Shown here: piece after piece, positions 1 to 10,014 of the stretch
Layout of the letters: each line of letters starts with the position of its first letter
How positions within the stretch are numbered: position 1 is the stretch's first letter
Assembly (NCBI RefSeq): GCF_001280065.1
Contig: NZ_LGEA01000092.1
Location: 1-64,000, forward strand
Source of the DNA: Streptomyces sp. NRRL B-1140
GTDB lineage: Bacteria > Actinomycetota > Actinomycetes > Streptomycetales > Streptomycetaceae
Direction: 5' to 3'
Length of the DNA: 64,000 bases
Position numbers and translations under genes: made by a program
The notes under the pieces: model-generated
What the model was told of the DNA's origin: nothing
The model's input: only the letters and a program-made list of their open reading frames with translations
Databases searched by the model: none

Positions 1-1445
<1,445 letters not shown>

Positions 1446-1499
1446 GGCCTGAAAAGGCCTGTTGAGGCCCGATCCGCGGGACGGGCCGCAAACCCCGGC

Positions 1500-1524
1500 G
1501 GCGGGGCGTTTCCTCCGCCCCGCC
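1500..1524 (+). terminator. GC hairpin between treS and maltokinase
   Basis: A 9-bp perfect stem (1500-1508 with 1516-1524) encloses a 7-nt loop, with further imperfect pairing outside it. It lies 55 nt after the treS stop and has no T-tract. It could be an attenuator or partial terminator within the operon. Confidence 0.35.
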
Positions 1525-1637
1525 CGGGGCACGCATCAGTAACACCCCGCCCGCCCGCGTGAGCCGGAGGGGCGCCGTCCGGGGCCGGTCGCAGGCGCCG
1601 GAAGGCGCACCACACATGGGTGAAAGGACGCGACGTC

Positions 1638-3080
1638 ATGTCGGAAGCCGTCACACGCACCGTCACCACCCCGCCCGGCCTTCTGCCCTCCCTGGATCCG
1701 CTGCTGCGGGAATGGCTGCCGCGGCAGCGCTGGTTCGCGGGCAAGGGACGGCCGGTCACCGGGTTCACGCTGGTCGAGGCCACCGAGCTGCTCCCGGCCA
1801 CGTCCAAGCTGGGCCTGTACCACCTGCTCGTCCGCGCCCATCAGCCCGTCGTGCAGTCCCGCGGGGCGCCCGGCCACCCCGGTGACTGCTACCAGCTGCT
1901 GATAGGCGTGCGCGAGACGCTGCCGCCTCGGCTGGCGCCCGCGCTGATCGGACACGTGCCGACGGGACCGCTGGCCGGCCGGACCGTCTACGACGCACTG
2001 CACGACACCCGGCCCGCCGAGCTGCTCCTGGAGGCACTGCGCTCCAAGGCCCGGGTCGGGCGGCTCCGCTTCGAGCGGGACCCCGGGCAGGACATCCGCT
2101 CCGGGCTGGTGCCACGCGTGGTGACCGCCGAGCAGTCCAACTCGTCCCTCGTCTACGGAGATACGTTCATCCTGAAGCTGCTCCGCCGGATCGTGCCCGG
2201 GGTCAACCCCGACCTGGAGCTGCCGCTCGCGCTGGCCGGGGAGAACTGCCCCCGGGTGCCCGCGCCGACGGCCTGGATGGTCGCGGACATCGCCCCCACG
2301 GCCGACCCGGTCGTCACGGCGGGCCCGGGCGACCTCGCCGGCCAGCCGTACGTCCTCGGGGTGCTCCAGCCGTTCCTGCAGGGCGCCTCCGACGGCTGGG
2401 AGCTGGCCCTGCGCGAGCTGGCCAAGGGCGAGGACTTCGGCGCCGAGGCACGGGCACTGGGGCGGGCCACCGCAGAGGTGCACACCGCGCTGGCCCGGGC
2501 GTTGCCGACCGTCACCCTCGGTCACACGCAGCTCGAGCTCATGGTCGGCGGCATGATCGAGCGGCTGGACGCTGCCGTCCAGGCGGTGCCCGCGCTGCGG
2601 CCGTACGCCCGCGGCCTGCGGTCGGCGTTCACGGCGCTGGGCGATCTGGCCGCCGAGGGCCGCACCTGGACCGCGCAGCGGGTGCACGGCGATCTGCATC
2701 TCGGGCAGTGCCTGCGCTCGCCGTCCGGCGAGTGGCGGCTGATCGACTTCGAGGGTGAGCCTGCCCGGCCGCTGGCCGAGCGCCGTATGCCGCAACCGAC
2801 GGTACGTGACGTCGCCGGCATGCTGCGGTCCTTCGACTACGCGGCACGCTCGGCCGACCCGCCCCAGCCGGACTGGGCCGAGACCTGCCGCTCCGCGTAC
2901 TGCTCCGGCTACGCGGAGGCCTCCGGCCGCGATCCGCGCACCGACCCGGTGCTGCTGCGGGCCTACGAGACGGACAAGGCGATCTACGAGGTGGTGTACG
3001 AGGCCCGGCACCGCCCCGACTGGCTGCCGGTGCCCCTGGCCGCCATAGACCGGCTCGCCTCGACCGGCCACCTGACCTGA
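1638..3080 (+). CDS. mak: maltokinase (Pep2/Mak)
   Basis: ATP-dependent maltokinase that converts maltose made by TreS to maltose-1-phosphate, the donor used by GlgE for alpha-glucan synthesis. The 480-residue product has the family's N-terminal cap ([13 protein letters not shown]) and an aminoglycoside-phosphotransferase-like kinase fold. The catalytic loop is VHGDLHLGQ (Asp352) and the metal-binding Asp lies in LIDFEGEP (Asp370). The ATG at 1638 is preferred because AAAGGA (1623-1628) sits 9 nt upstream; an in-frame GTG at 1620 would add six residues but would overlap that ribosome site. It lies between treS and glgB on the same strand, the usual Streptomyces order. If treS is really broken, its maltose supply would have to come from elsewhere. 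Many genomes annotate it as phosphotransferase or pep2. Confidence 0.92.
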   Translation: MSEAVTRTVTTPPGLLPSLDPLLREWLPRQRWFAGKGRPVTGFTLVEATELLPATSKLGLYHLLVRAHQPVVQSRGAPGHPGDCYQLLIGVRETLPPRLAPALIGHVPTGPLAGRTVYDALHDTRPAELLLEALRSKARVGRLRFERDPGQDIRSGLVPRVVTAEQSNSSLVYGDTFILKLLRRIVPGVNPDLELPLALAGENCPRVPAPTAWMVADIAPTADPVVTAGPGDLAGQPYVLGVLQPFLQGASDGWELALRELAKGEDFGAEARALGRATAEVHTALARALPTVTLGHTQLELMVGGMIERLDAAVQAVPALRPYARGLRSAFTALGDLAAEGRTWTAQRVHGDLHLGQCLRSPSGEWRLIDFEGEPARPLAERRMPQPTVRDVAGMLRSFDYAARSADPPQPDWAETCRSAYCSGYAEASGRDPRTDPVLLRAYETDKAIYEVVYEARHRPDWLPVPLAAIDRLASTGHLT

Positions 3081-3108
3081 CCGACCCCTCGCCCTGGAGG
3101 CTCCGCCC

Positions 3109-5997
3109 GTGACCCCCCGCCCTGAGTCCAGCGGTTCGCGTCCCAAGGGGACCGCCGGGGAGAAGATCCCCGAGCAGCCCACGGCCGCCCAGCAGAAGAG
3201 CGCCGCCAAGAAGACGGCGGTGCCGAAACAGGCAGCGGCGAAGAAGGCGGCCCCCGCGAAGGCGACCGCCAAGAAGGCCGCCGCCGGCAAAACCACCGTC
3301 GCCAAGACCGTGGCCAAGAAGGCGGCGACGAAGGCTGCCGCCAAGAAGACGTCGGCGGGACAGCCGTCGTCGGAGAAGGCGGCTGCCGCCAAGAAGACCG
3401 CCGCGAAGAAGACGGCTGTGAAGAAGACGGCCGCGAAGAAGACCGCTGCCGAGAAGGCCACGGCGGTCAGGGAGACGGCGGCCAAGAACACCGCCACGAA
3501 GGTCTCGGCAGCGGATGTCACGGCTGCCGGGTCTCCCGCGGCCGGAGCCACCGCCAAGAAGACCGCCGCGAAGAAGGCCACGGCGAAGAAGGCCGCCGCC
3601 ACCAAGGCCACCGCCAAGAAGGCCGCCGCCAAGAAGGTGCCCACCGCCAAGGCCCCCGCGAAGAAGACCGCCGCGGTCAAGACCACCGCGTCCAAGGTGC
3701 CCGCGAAGAGCCTCCCCAAGAAGGGCGCGGTCAAGAAGGCCCCGGCCCCGAAGACACCTGCCGACCAGGCCGCTGCCGCCCAGGTCGTTCCGCCGGAGGT
3801 GGAGGTCGCCGTCTCGCCCGCCGTCGACGCGGCGGACCGGGAGCGGCTGCTCGGCGGCACGCACCACGACCCTCACTCGGTGCTCGGCGCGCACCTCGTG
3901 CCCGGCGGCGTCGCCTTCCGGGCGTTCCGGCCGTACGCCCTGGCGGTGACCGTCGTCGCCGGGGAGCTGCGGGCGGAGCTGCACGACGACGGGGAGGGGT
4001 TCTTCTCGGGGCTGCTGCCGCTGCGGGAGGTCCCGGCGTACCGGCTGATCGTGGAGTACGAGGGCACGGTCCTGGAGACCGAGGACGCCTACCGCTTCCT
4101 GCCCACCCTGGGCGACCTCGACCTGCACCTGATCGGCGAGGGCCGCCACGAGGAGCTGTGGACGGCGCTGGGCGCACACCCGATGACCCACCAGGGCGTG
4201 ACCGGCACCCGGTTCGCGGTCTGGGCGCCGAACGCGCGCGGGGTGCGCGTGGCCGGCACCTTCAACTTCTGGGACGGCACCGGGCACGTCATGCGCTCGC
4301 TGGGCTCGTCCGGGGTGTGGGAGCTGTTCCTGCCGGACATCGGCGAGGGCGAGCTGTACAAGTTCGAGATCACCCGCCCCGACGGCTCGAAGACGCTGCG
4401 CGCCGACCCCCTGGCCCGCCGCACGGAGGTACCGCCCGCCACCTCGTCGGTGATCACGTCCTCGGCGTACGAGTGGGGCGACGCCGACTGGGTGGCCCGG
4501 CGCGCGGACGTCCCCGCACACGAGGCGCCGTTCTCGGTGTACGAGATCCATCTGCCGTCCTGGCGGCCTGGTCTGACGTACCGTCAACTGGCCGAGCAGC
4601 TCCCCGGCTACGTGAAGAACCTCGGCTTCACGCACGTCGAGCTGATGCCGGTCGCGGAGCATCCGTTCGGTGGCTCCTGGGGCTACCAGGTGACGGGCTT
4701 CTACGCGCCGACGGCCCGGCTGGGCACGCCGGACGACTTCCGGTACCTGGTCGACAAGCTGCACCAGGCCGGCATCGGCGTCCTCATGGACTGGGTGCCC
4801 GCCCACTTCCCGCGGGACGCCTGGGCGCTGGCCGAGTTCGACGGCAAACCCCTGTACGAGCACGAGGATCCACTGCGGGCCGCGCACCCCGACTGGGGCA
4901 CGCTGGAGTTCGACTTCGGGCGCAACGAGGTGCGCAACTTCCTGGTCGCGAACGCCGTGTACTGGTGCGAGGAGTTCCACATCGACGGCCTGCGGGTGGA
5001 CGCCGTGGCCTCGATGCTCTACCTGGACTACTCGCGCGAGCCGGGCCAGTGGACGCCCAACGAGCACGGTGGCCGGGAGAACCTGGACGCGGTGGCGTTC
5101 CTGCAGGAGATGAACGCGACGGTGTACCGCAGGGTGCCCGGCGTCGTCACGATCGCCGAGGAGTCCACCGCCTGGGACGGTGTCACCCGGGCCACCCACC
5201 ACAAGGGCCCGAGCGGTTTCGGCGGGCTCGGGTTCGGGCTGAAGTGGAACATGGGCTGGATGCACGACTCGCTGCAGTACATGAGCCACGAGCCGGTGCA
5301 CCGCAAGTACCACCACGGGGAGATGACCTTCTCCATGGTGTACGCCTACAGCGAGAACTACGTGCTGCCGATCTCGCACGACGAGGTCGTGCACGGCAAG
5401 CGCTCCCTGGTGTCGAAGATGCCCGGCGACTGGTGGCAGCAGCGCGCCGGGGTCCGGTCCTACCTGGGCTTCATGTGGGCCCATCCGGGCAAGCAACTGC
5501 TGTTCATGGGGCAGGAGTTCGCACAGGGCGCCGAGTGGTCCGAGGCGCACGGCCCCGACTGGTGGCTGCTGGATCCGGGGTACGGGGCGGAGCCCGACCA
5601 CCGCGGGGTGCGTGACCTGGTCCGCGACCTGAACACCGTGTACCGGGCGACCCCGGCGCTGTGGCGCCTGGACACCGACCCGGCCGGTTTCGAGTGGATC
5701 GTCGGGGACGCCGCCGACGACAACGTCCTCGCCTTCCTGCGGCTGGACCCGGAGGGCGTCCCGCTGCTGGCGGTGTCCAACTTCGCGCCGGTCACCCGCC
5801 CGGACTACCGCCTGGGCGTCCCCGACGACGTCCCCGCCTGGCACGAGGCCGTGAACACCGACGCGGCCCGTTACGGCGGCAGCGACGTCACCAACCCCCA
5901 CCCGGTCAAGCCCGAGCCCGCGGCCTGGCACGGCCGCCCGGCCAGCATCCGCCTGACACTGCCGCCGCTGGCGACGGTGTGGCTGCGGCCGGCTTAA
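3109..5997 (+). CDS. glgB: 1,4-alpha-glucan branching enzyme with Lys/Ala-rich N-terminal extension
   Basis: Introduces alpha-1,6 branches into glycogen or GlgE-made glucan. The GTG start follows GGAGG by 8 nt, and the gene begins 28 nt after the maltokinase stop. At 962 aa it is over 200 residues longer than a standard GlgB (~730-770 aa). The excess is residues ~1-240, a low-complexity arm of AAKK/TAKK/PAKK units resembling the basic tail of histone H1-like or HU-type proteins. Next come a GlgB N-terminal module ([20 protein letters not shown]), a CBM48 domain ([15 protein letters not shown]) and the GH13 barrel: nucleophile Asp631 ([10 protein letters not shown]), acid/base Glu684 (TIAEESTAW) and the His757-Asp758 pair ([11 protein letters not shown]). 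All catalytic residues are present. The role of the arm is unknown; binding of polyanions or of the glucan granule is only a guess. Confidence 0.95.
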   Translation: MTPRPESSGSRPKGTAGEKIPEQPTAAQQKSAAKKTAVPKQAAAKKAAPAKATAKKAAAGKTTVAKTVAKKAATKAAAKKTSAGQPSSEKAAAAKKTAAKKTAVKKTAAKKTAAEKATAVRETAAKNTATKVSAADVTAAGSPAAGATAKKTAAKKATAKKAAATKATAKKAAAKKVPTAKAPAKKTAAVKTTASKVPAKSLPKKGAVKKAPAPKTPADQAAAAQVVPPEVEVAVSPAVDAADRERLLGGTHHDPHSVLGAHLVPGGVAFRAFRPYALAVTVVAGELRAELHDDGEGFFSGLLPLREVPAYRLIVEYEGTVLETEDAYRFLPTLGDLDLHLIGEGRHEELWTALGAHPMTHQGVTGTRFAVWAPNARGVRVAGTFNFWDGTGHVMRSLGSSGVWELFLPDIGEGELYKFEITRPDGSKTLRADPLARRTEVPPATSSVITSSAYEWGDADWVARRADVPAHEAPFSVYEIHLPSWRPGLTYRQLAEQLPGYVKNLGFTHVELMPVAEHPFGGSWGYQVTGFYAPTARLGTPDDFRYLVDKLHQAGIGVLMDWVPAHFPRDAWALAEFDGKPLYEHEDPLRAAHPDWGTLEFDFGRNEVRNFLVANAVYWCEEFHIDGLRVDAVASMLYLDYSREPGQWTPNEHGGRENLDAVAFLQEMNATVYRRVPGVVTIAEESTAWDGVTRATHHKGPSGFGGLGFGLKWNMGWMHDSLQYMSHEPVHRKYHHGEMTFSMVYAYSENYVLPISHDEVVHGKRSLVSKMPGDWWQQRAGVRSYLGFMWAHPGKQLLFMGQEFAQGAEWSEAHGPDWWLLDPGYGAEPDHRGVRDLVRDLNTVYRATPALWRLDTDPAGFEWIVGDAADDNVLAFLRLDPEGVPLLAVSNFAPVTRPDYRLGVPDDVPAWHEAVNTDAARYGGSDVTNPHPVKPEPAAWHGRPASIRLTLPPLATVWLRPA

Positions 5998-6027
5998 GGA
6001 TCCGGGCAGGGGAAGGCACAAGGCGTC

Positions 6028-6058
6028 GACGGGAGCGGCTCACACCGCCGCTCCCGTC
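6028..6058. terminator. bidirectional hairpin terminator between glgB and the hydrolase gene
   Basis: An 11-bp perfect stem (6028-6038 with 6048-6058) and a 9-nt loop lie between convergent genes. The right arm overlaps the last codons of the minus-strand hydrolase gene. Confidence 0.65.
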
Positions 6059-7032
6059 AGCGTGTGCGCGAGGTGGTCGGCGAGCGGGGGCAGCCAGTCG
6101 CTCCGCGCGTTGCCGAGCAGGTGGTCGCCGTGCGGGACCGGCAGATGGGTGCCGTGCGGTGCGAGGCGGGCCAGCGGCTCGCCGTTGGTCACGCCGGGGA
6201 TGACGTCCCGGCCGCCGTCCACGACCAGCAGCGGGGCCGTGATGCGCGGTGCCAGGCCGGTGAGATCCACCCGGCGGGCGAAGGCGCGGGCGGCGTCGGC
6301 TCCTCCGGCCCGCCGGGTCATGATGTCCCGTACGGGCGGGGGCAGTTCGTCCCAGTCGAGACGGAAGGGGCCGCTGACGGTGGCGACGGCCGCCACGCGG
6401 GGCTCCAGGGCGGCGGCGCGTGCCGCGTAGTAGCCACCCAGACTGAGGCCGGCCAGTCCGACGCGCGGGACGCCGAGGGCGTCGACGACCCGGCCGACGA
6501 CCTGCTCGTAGTGCGGGGTGAGGGGGGTGGTGGCCGCGAGGGCGCCCTGCCCGGGTCCGTCCATCGCGAACACCGCGAGCCCGCGGGCCAGCAGCACGGA
6601 CGCCAGATCGAGGAACTCCTCCTTGGCCGAGTCCAGCCCGGGCACCACGATCACCGTGCCGGGGGCGTCCGAGGGGCCGCGCAGCCAGCCGGTGAAACCG
6701 GCACCGCTGATGCGTCGCGCACCGGGCTCCAACAGGGTCAGCGCCCGGCTCAGGGCATGGTCGGCGGCTGCGGCGGCACGGTCCGCCTGCGCGTAGGGGG
6801 CGAGTGTGGCGAGGTGGAACCAGCGGGCCGCCATCAGCAGGTGTTCCCCCGCGGAGACGGACGAACCTGCCCGCTCCGCACGCTCGACGCAGGCGTGGCC
6901 GGTGCGCGAGAAGGCCGGTCCCCAGTCGGCGACGGAGGCGAGGGCGGCGGTGACACGCCGGTACTCGTGGGGGTCGACACCCGCACCGGTGGCGCGGGTC
7001 CACTGGGCGGCGGCGAACTCAGAGGCGTTCAT
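6040..7032 (-). CDS. alpha/beta hydrolase
   Basis: A 330-residue cytoplasmic alpha/beta hydrolase. The nucleophile elbow is GLSLGG, the likely acid is the Asp in VVDGGRDVI, and the catalytic His is in PHGDHLLGN. A helical N-terminal domain of ~125 residues precedes the core, the layout of the FrsA / 2,6-dihydroxypseudooxynicotine-hydrolase-like group (C-C bond hydrolases and esterases). Its start overlaps the stop of the upstream oxidoreductase gene by four bases (7029-7032), so the two are translationally coupled and probably act on related substrates. The substrate cannot be told from the sequence. A terminator hairpin overlaps the 3' end. Confidence 0.82.
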   Translation of the reverse strand: MNASEFAAAQWTRATGAGVDPHEYRRVTAALASVADWGPAFSRTGHACVERAERAGSSVSAGEHLLMAARWFHLATLAPYAQADRAAAAADHALSRALTLLEPGARRISGAGFTGWLRGPSDAPGTVIVVPGLDSAKEEFLDLASVLLARGLAVFAMDGPGQGALAATTPLTPHYEQVVGRVVDALGVPRVGLAGLSLGGYYAARAAALEPRVAAVATVSGPFRLDWDELPPPVRDIMTRRAGGADAARAFARRVDLTGLAPRITAPLLVVDGGRDVIPGVTNGEPLARLAPHGTHLPVPHGDHLLGNARSDWLPPLADHLAHTLTGAAV

Positions 7033-7958
7033 CGGGTTCCTCCCGTCAGCAGGACGGCCTTGCCGCGTATCCGCCGCTCGCGCAGGTCGACCAGCGTGCC
7101 GGCGGTGTGGGTCCAGTCGGCGGTCCTGCCGATCTCCGGGTGCAGCCGGTCGTGTTCCACGAGGCGCACCAGCGTCGCGAGGTCGGGGCCGTAGGGGGCG
7201 CCGGCGTAGTGGAAGTGCTGGAGTGTCACGCGCTCGGGGCCGCCGAGGAGCGCGAAGAAGTCGAGGGTCGCCGGGGTGCGGCTCGCCTGGCCGAACCAGA
7301 CGACCAGCCCGCCCGGGCGCGTCCGGGTGAGAGCCGCCGGCAGGTCCGGCCCGCCCGTGGACTCCAGCACCACGTCGAAGAGCCCGTCAGCCGCCGCCAC
7401 CTCGTGCACGACCTCCGCGCCCAGTTCCCTGAGGCGCTCGCCGCGTTCCGGTGTGGCCGTCACCGCGGTCAGCTCGGCTCCGGCTGCGACGGCCAGTTCG
7501 GTGACGTAGTGGCCAACCCCGCCCGAGGCGCCGGTGAGCAGCACCCGTGTGCCGGCCAGGGAACCGGCCGTGCGCAGCAGGCGCAGGGCGGTGATGCCGG
7601 CGAGGGGCAGGGCCGCCGCCCGGACGCTGTCGACGCCGTCCGGGAGGGGTGCGAGGGAGTGCGTGGGCACCGCGGCGTACTCGGCCCAGCCGGCCCGCGC
7701 CGGGTGTCCGACCACGCGGGTGCCGATGGCGGTGCCCGAGCCGTCGGCCGCGGCCTGCACCACCAGTCCCGCGATGTCCTTGCCCGGCAGCAGCCCCGGG
7801 CGGGGGTGCTCGAGGAGAAACGTCTCGCCCCGGTTCGGCGCGAACGCCTCGACCTTGACGAGTGCTTCGTCGGGCTCAGGGACGGGCGGGGGAACCTCGG
7901 CGAAGGCGACCGGACGGACCGCCTCCCCCGTGGGGATCAGTCTTCGCATACCCGACAT
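7029..7958 (-). CDS. zinc-independent MDR-family NADPH:quinone oxidoreductase-like protein
   Basis: A 309-residue medium-chain dehydrogenase/reductase. The N-terminal GroES-like half (PPPVPEPDEALVKVEAFAPN) is followed by a Rossmann half with LLTGASGGVGHYVTELA. It lacks the GHE and four-cysteine zinc signatures of alcohol dehydrogenases, so it is quinone-oxidoreductase-like. The ATG at 7958 is chosen for GAGG just upstream; an ATG at 7949 is an alternative. It is first in a two-gene operon with the alpha/beta hydrolase and divergent from a LysR gene 88 bp away. The intergenic palindrome suggests LysR control of both transcripts. Confidence 0.85.
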   Translation of the reverse strand: MSGMRRLIPTGEAVRPVAFAEVPPPVPEPDEALVKVEAFAPNRGETFLLEHPRPGLLPGKDIAGLVVQAAADGSGTAIGTRVVGHPARAGWAEYAAVPTHSLAPLPDGVDSVRAAALPLAGITALRLLRTAGSLAGTRVLLTGASGGVGHYVTELAVAAGAELTAVTATPERGERLRELGAEVVHEVAAADGLFDVVLESTGGPDLPAALTRTRPGGLVVWFGQASRTPATLDFFALLGGPERVTLQHFHYAGAPYGPDLATLVRLVEHDRLHPEIGRTADWTHTAGTLVDLRERRIRGKAVLLTGGTR

Positions 7959-8004
7959 GCAACCCTCGCGGCCGCCCCGTGATCCAACAACGAACGGGCG
8001 GGAC

Positions 8005-8023
8005 CGACAACGTTCGGTTGTCG
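8005..8023. promoter_or_regulatory. perfect palindrome between oxidoreductase and LysR genes (probable LysR operator)
   Basis: CGACAAC-N5-GTTGTCG is a perfect 7-bp inverted repeat. A second, looser CAACGAAC/GTTCGGTTG pairing overlaps it, using bases from ~7987. It sits 24 bp before the LysR start and 47 bp before the divergent ATG, the normal place for a LysR autoregulatory site. Confidence 0.55.
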
Positions 8024-8046
8024 CCCGAGGTCTAGGCTGGGGAGCC

Positions 8047-8991
8047 ATGGATCTCGACATGGCGCAGGTACGGGCCTTCGTACGCGCCGCCGAGGAACTG
8101 CACTTCGGGCGGGCGGCCGGCACGCTCGGCCTCTCCCAGCAGGCGCTGTCCAAGCGGATCGCGCGGCTCGAATCGCTGCTCGGCACCGTGCTGTTCCGGC
8201 GCGGCGGCCAGGCGGTCGATCTCACGGAGGCGGGGCGGCGTTTCCTCGCGCCGGCGCGGCAGGCCCTGGCCGCGGCCGAGTCGGCCGTCGCGGCGGCCGT
8301 GGGGGCGGACCGGCCCCTGCGGGTCGACGTCTGGGGCCACCTCTACGCGCCGATGCGGACCCTGGCCGGGGTGACCGCTCGTGCCGGGGACCTGGTGCTG
8401 GGGCACGGCCGTGATCTGCCGTCGGTGACGGCCGCCCTGCTGCGTGGCGACATCGACGCGGCCTTCGGCCGGGTGCACCCTCCGCTGCCCACCGGGCTGG
8501 CGCACCGTCTGGTGCGGCTGGAGCCGGTGGACGCCGTGCTGGGCGCGGGCCATCCGCTCGCGGCCGAACCGGCCGTACGGCCCGAGCAGTTGCGCGGCGG
8601 TGTGCTGTGGGCACCCGGGACGCTGGACCGCCTCGACTTCCTCCACCGGTTCGCCCGGCGCTTCGCCATCCCCACCACGGCCACCACCGTGAACCTGGGC
8701 CTCGCCCCGTTCCTGGCCGAGGTGGTGGCGGACCCGCGGCGCTTTTCGCTGCTGCCCGCCGACGTGCCCCTGCCGGACGTACCGGGGTTGCGCTCCGTTC
8801 CGCTGGTCGAGCCCACGCCCCTGTACGCCTGGTCGCTGCTGTGGCGCACCGGAAGCGGGCACCCGGGGCTGGACACCCTCACCACCGCCCTCGCCGCGCA
8901 GGCGGGACCGAGCCGGTGGCTGGAGTACGATCCGGCGCGCGACTGGCTGCCCGAGCCGCCCGCGAACGCGCACCCGCGCCGGGCGGGGTGA
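8047..8991 (+). CDS. LysR-family transcriptional regulator
   Basis: A 314-residue LysR-type regulator. The winged helix-turn-helix is residues ~3-60 (MAQVRAFVRAAEELHFGRAA, then LSQQALSKRIARLE), followed by a periplasmic-binding-protein-like effector domain. The ATG at 8047 has GGGGA upstream; an extended in-frame start from further upstream is unlikely because it would run through the divergent promoter region. LysR proteins usually act on the divergently transcribed neighbour, here the oxidoreductase/hydrolase operon. The effector is unknown. Confidence 0.9.
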   Translation: MDLDMAQVRAFVRAAEELHFGRAAGTLGLSQQALSKRIARLESLLGTVLFRRGGQAVDLTEAGRRFLAPARQALAAAESAVAAAVGADRPLRVDVWGHLYAPMRTLAGVTARAGDLVLGHGRDLPSVTAALLRGDIDAAFGRVHPPLPTGLAHRLVRLEPVDAVLGAGHPLAAEPAVRPEQLRGGVLWAPGTLDRLDFLHRFARRFAIPTTATTVNLGLAPFLAEVVADPRRFSLLPADVPLPDVPGLRSVPLVEPTPLYAWSLLWRTGSGHPGLDTLTTALAAQAGPSRWLEYDPARDWLPEPPANAHPRRAG

Positions 8992-9099
8992 GCCCGCTGC
9001 CTGTGACAGGGGTGTGACCGGAGGAGTGGCTTCCACCACAGCCCGACCGGCCCGGCCCTGGTGGGGTGGCCGCATGGACACCCTCTCGAAGGTCCCGCC

Positions 9100-9570
9100 G
9101 TGCTGATGGGGCTCGGAGTCTCGATCGCCTGTGCCGTCGGCGCGCTCATCGCCGCGGCCGGTGTCGTCGCGATGGCGCTTCCCGGCCGGCCCGAGCCGTG
9201 GCGGGCGCATCTGCTGCGCCGTGCCGCGGCGGCCGCCGCGTGGGGTGCCGCGGCCGTGTACGCGCTGGGGCTCTCCTCCGTGCTGGCGTCGGAGCACGCG
9301 TTCGGTCACGGCGCGGACTCGGTCCCCGCCCCGGCCTGCCGCGACGGATTCGACGAGGCCACGCGGGACGGGCTGTCCCATCACCGGTCCTCGTACCTGC
9401 CACTGCGCTTCGACTGTGTGCGCAAGGACGGGACCGTCTACTCCAGTGATCCGGACTACGGGTGGATGAACGGGGCGAGCGCGTCCCTCGCCCTGACCGC
9501 CGCCCTGCTCGTCATCGGCGTGGGCTACATGAGCGAACTGCGCGCCCGGAAGGCGGCCGTGCCGTCATGA
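9100..9570 (+). CDS. small membrane protein, first of a paralogous pair
   Basis: A 156-residue protein with no recognised family. It has a hydrophobic N-terminal segment (VSIACAVGALIAAAGVVAMAL), a second around AAAAAWGAAAVYALGLSSVLA, an extracytoplasmic loop with two cysteines (PAPACRDGF and LRFDCVRKDGTVY), and a C-terminal membrane segment. GTG at 9100 is chosen because GAAGG lies 7 nt upstream; ATG at 9106 or GTG at 9061 are possible. It overlaps the next gene by four bases (ATGA). That partner has the same topology and the same cysteine / P-x-R-x2-C-x3-DGTVY signature, so the pair probably arose by duplication. Confidence 0.72.
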   Translation: MLMGLGVSIACAVGALIAAAGVVAMALPGRPEPWRAHLLRRAAAAAAWGAAAVYALGLSSVLASEHAFGHGADSVPAPACRDGFDEATRDGLSHHRSSYLPLRFDCVRKDGTVYSSDPDYGWMNGASASLALTAALLVIGVGYMSELRARKAAVPS

Positions 9571-9977
9571 CACTGCTCCCCGTCTTCGTCGTCCTGGTGG
9601 TCGGCTGGGTCGCGCTGCGGGGGCTGCTGGCGCATCCGCTGCTGCCGCTGTGGGTGAAGATGTCGGTCTTCTGGGCGGTGCCGCTCGGCGCTCTCACCTG
9701 GGTGTTCATCATGGTGGCGGACGATCCCGTGCTGTTCCCGGAGACCGCCCCCTGCCCCCAGGAGCCGTACCGGGAGGGCGTCATCGGGAGCGGGAAGGTG
9801 ACGGGGGTCTCCACCCCGTTCCCGCCGCGGGCGTACTGCCTCTGGGAGGACGGCACCGTCTACGACCTCGCGCCACGGGCCGAGTTCCTGTTCTGGGTCT
9901 TCTTCGCCCTGACGGTCGTACCGCTCGGGGCCGGGCTGTGGCACGCGCTGCGTGATCCGAGGTCGATGCTGCGGTAG
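9567..9977 (+). CDS. small membrane protein, second of a paralogous pair
   Basis: 136 residues with two N-terminal membrane segments (LLPVFVVLVVGWVALRGLL and VFWAVPLGALTWVFIMVA), an external loop with cysteines in TAPCPQE and RAYCLWEDGTVYD, and a C-terminal membrane segment (FWVFFALTVVPLGAGLW). Start and upstream stop overlap as ATGA, so the genes are co-translated. The DGTVY motif and paired cysteines match the upstream protein. The function is unknown; a disulfide in the external loop is likely. A strong terminator follows directly. Confidence 0.72.
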   Translation: MTLLPVFVVLVVGWVALRGLLAHPLLPLWVKMSVFWAVPLGALTWVFIMVADDPVLFPETAPCPQEPYREGVIGSGKVTGVSTPFPPRAYCLWEDGTVYDLAPRAEFLFWVFFALTVVPLGAGLWHALRDPRSMLR

Positions 9978-9980
9978 GCG

Positions 9981-10008
9981 GGCCCCGTACCCGGGCGGGT
10001 ACGGGGCC
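9981..10008. terminator. hairpin terminator between the small membrane gene and helR
   Basis: A perfect 12-bp stem (9981-9992 with 9997-10008) with a 4-nt loop lies in the 37-bp gap between convergent genes. Confidence 0.75.
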
Positions 10009-10014
10009 GCTCCG

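Noticed and set aside
1536..6021. Very long minus-strand open frames opposite maltokinase and glgB
   Set aside because: High GC suppresses stops in the antisense frames. The sense genes have complete catalytic motifs; the antisense products are low-complexity.
9488..9500. Check for rRNA, tRNA, CRISPR arrays or insertion sequences across the window
   Set aside because: No tRNA-like cloverleaf, spaced direct-repeat array or transposase was found by reading; the repeats seen are short and local.
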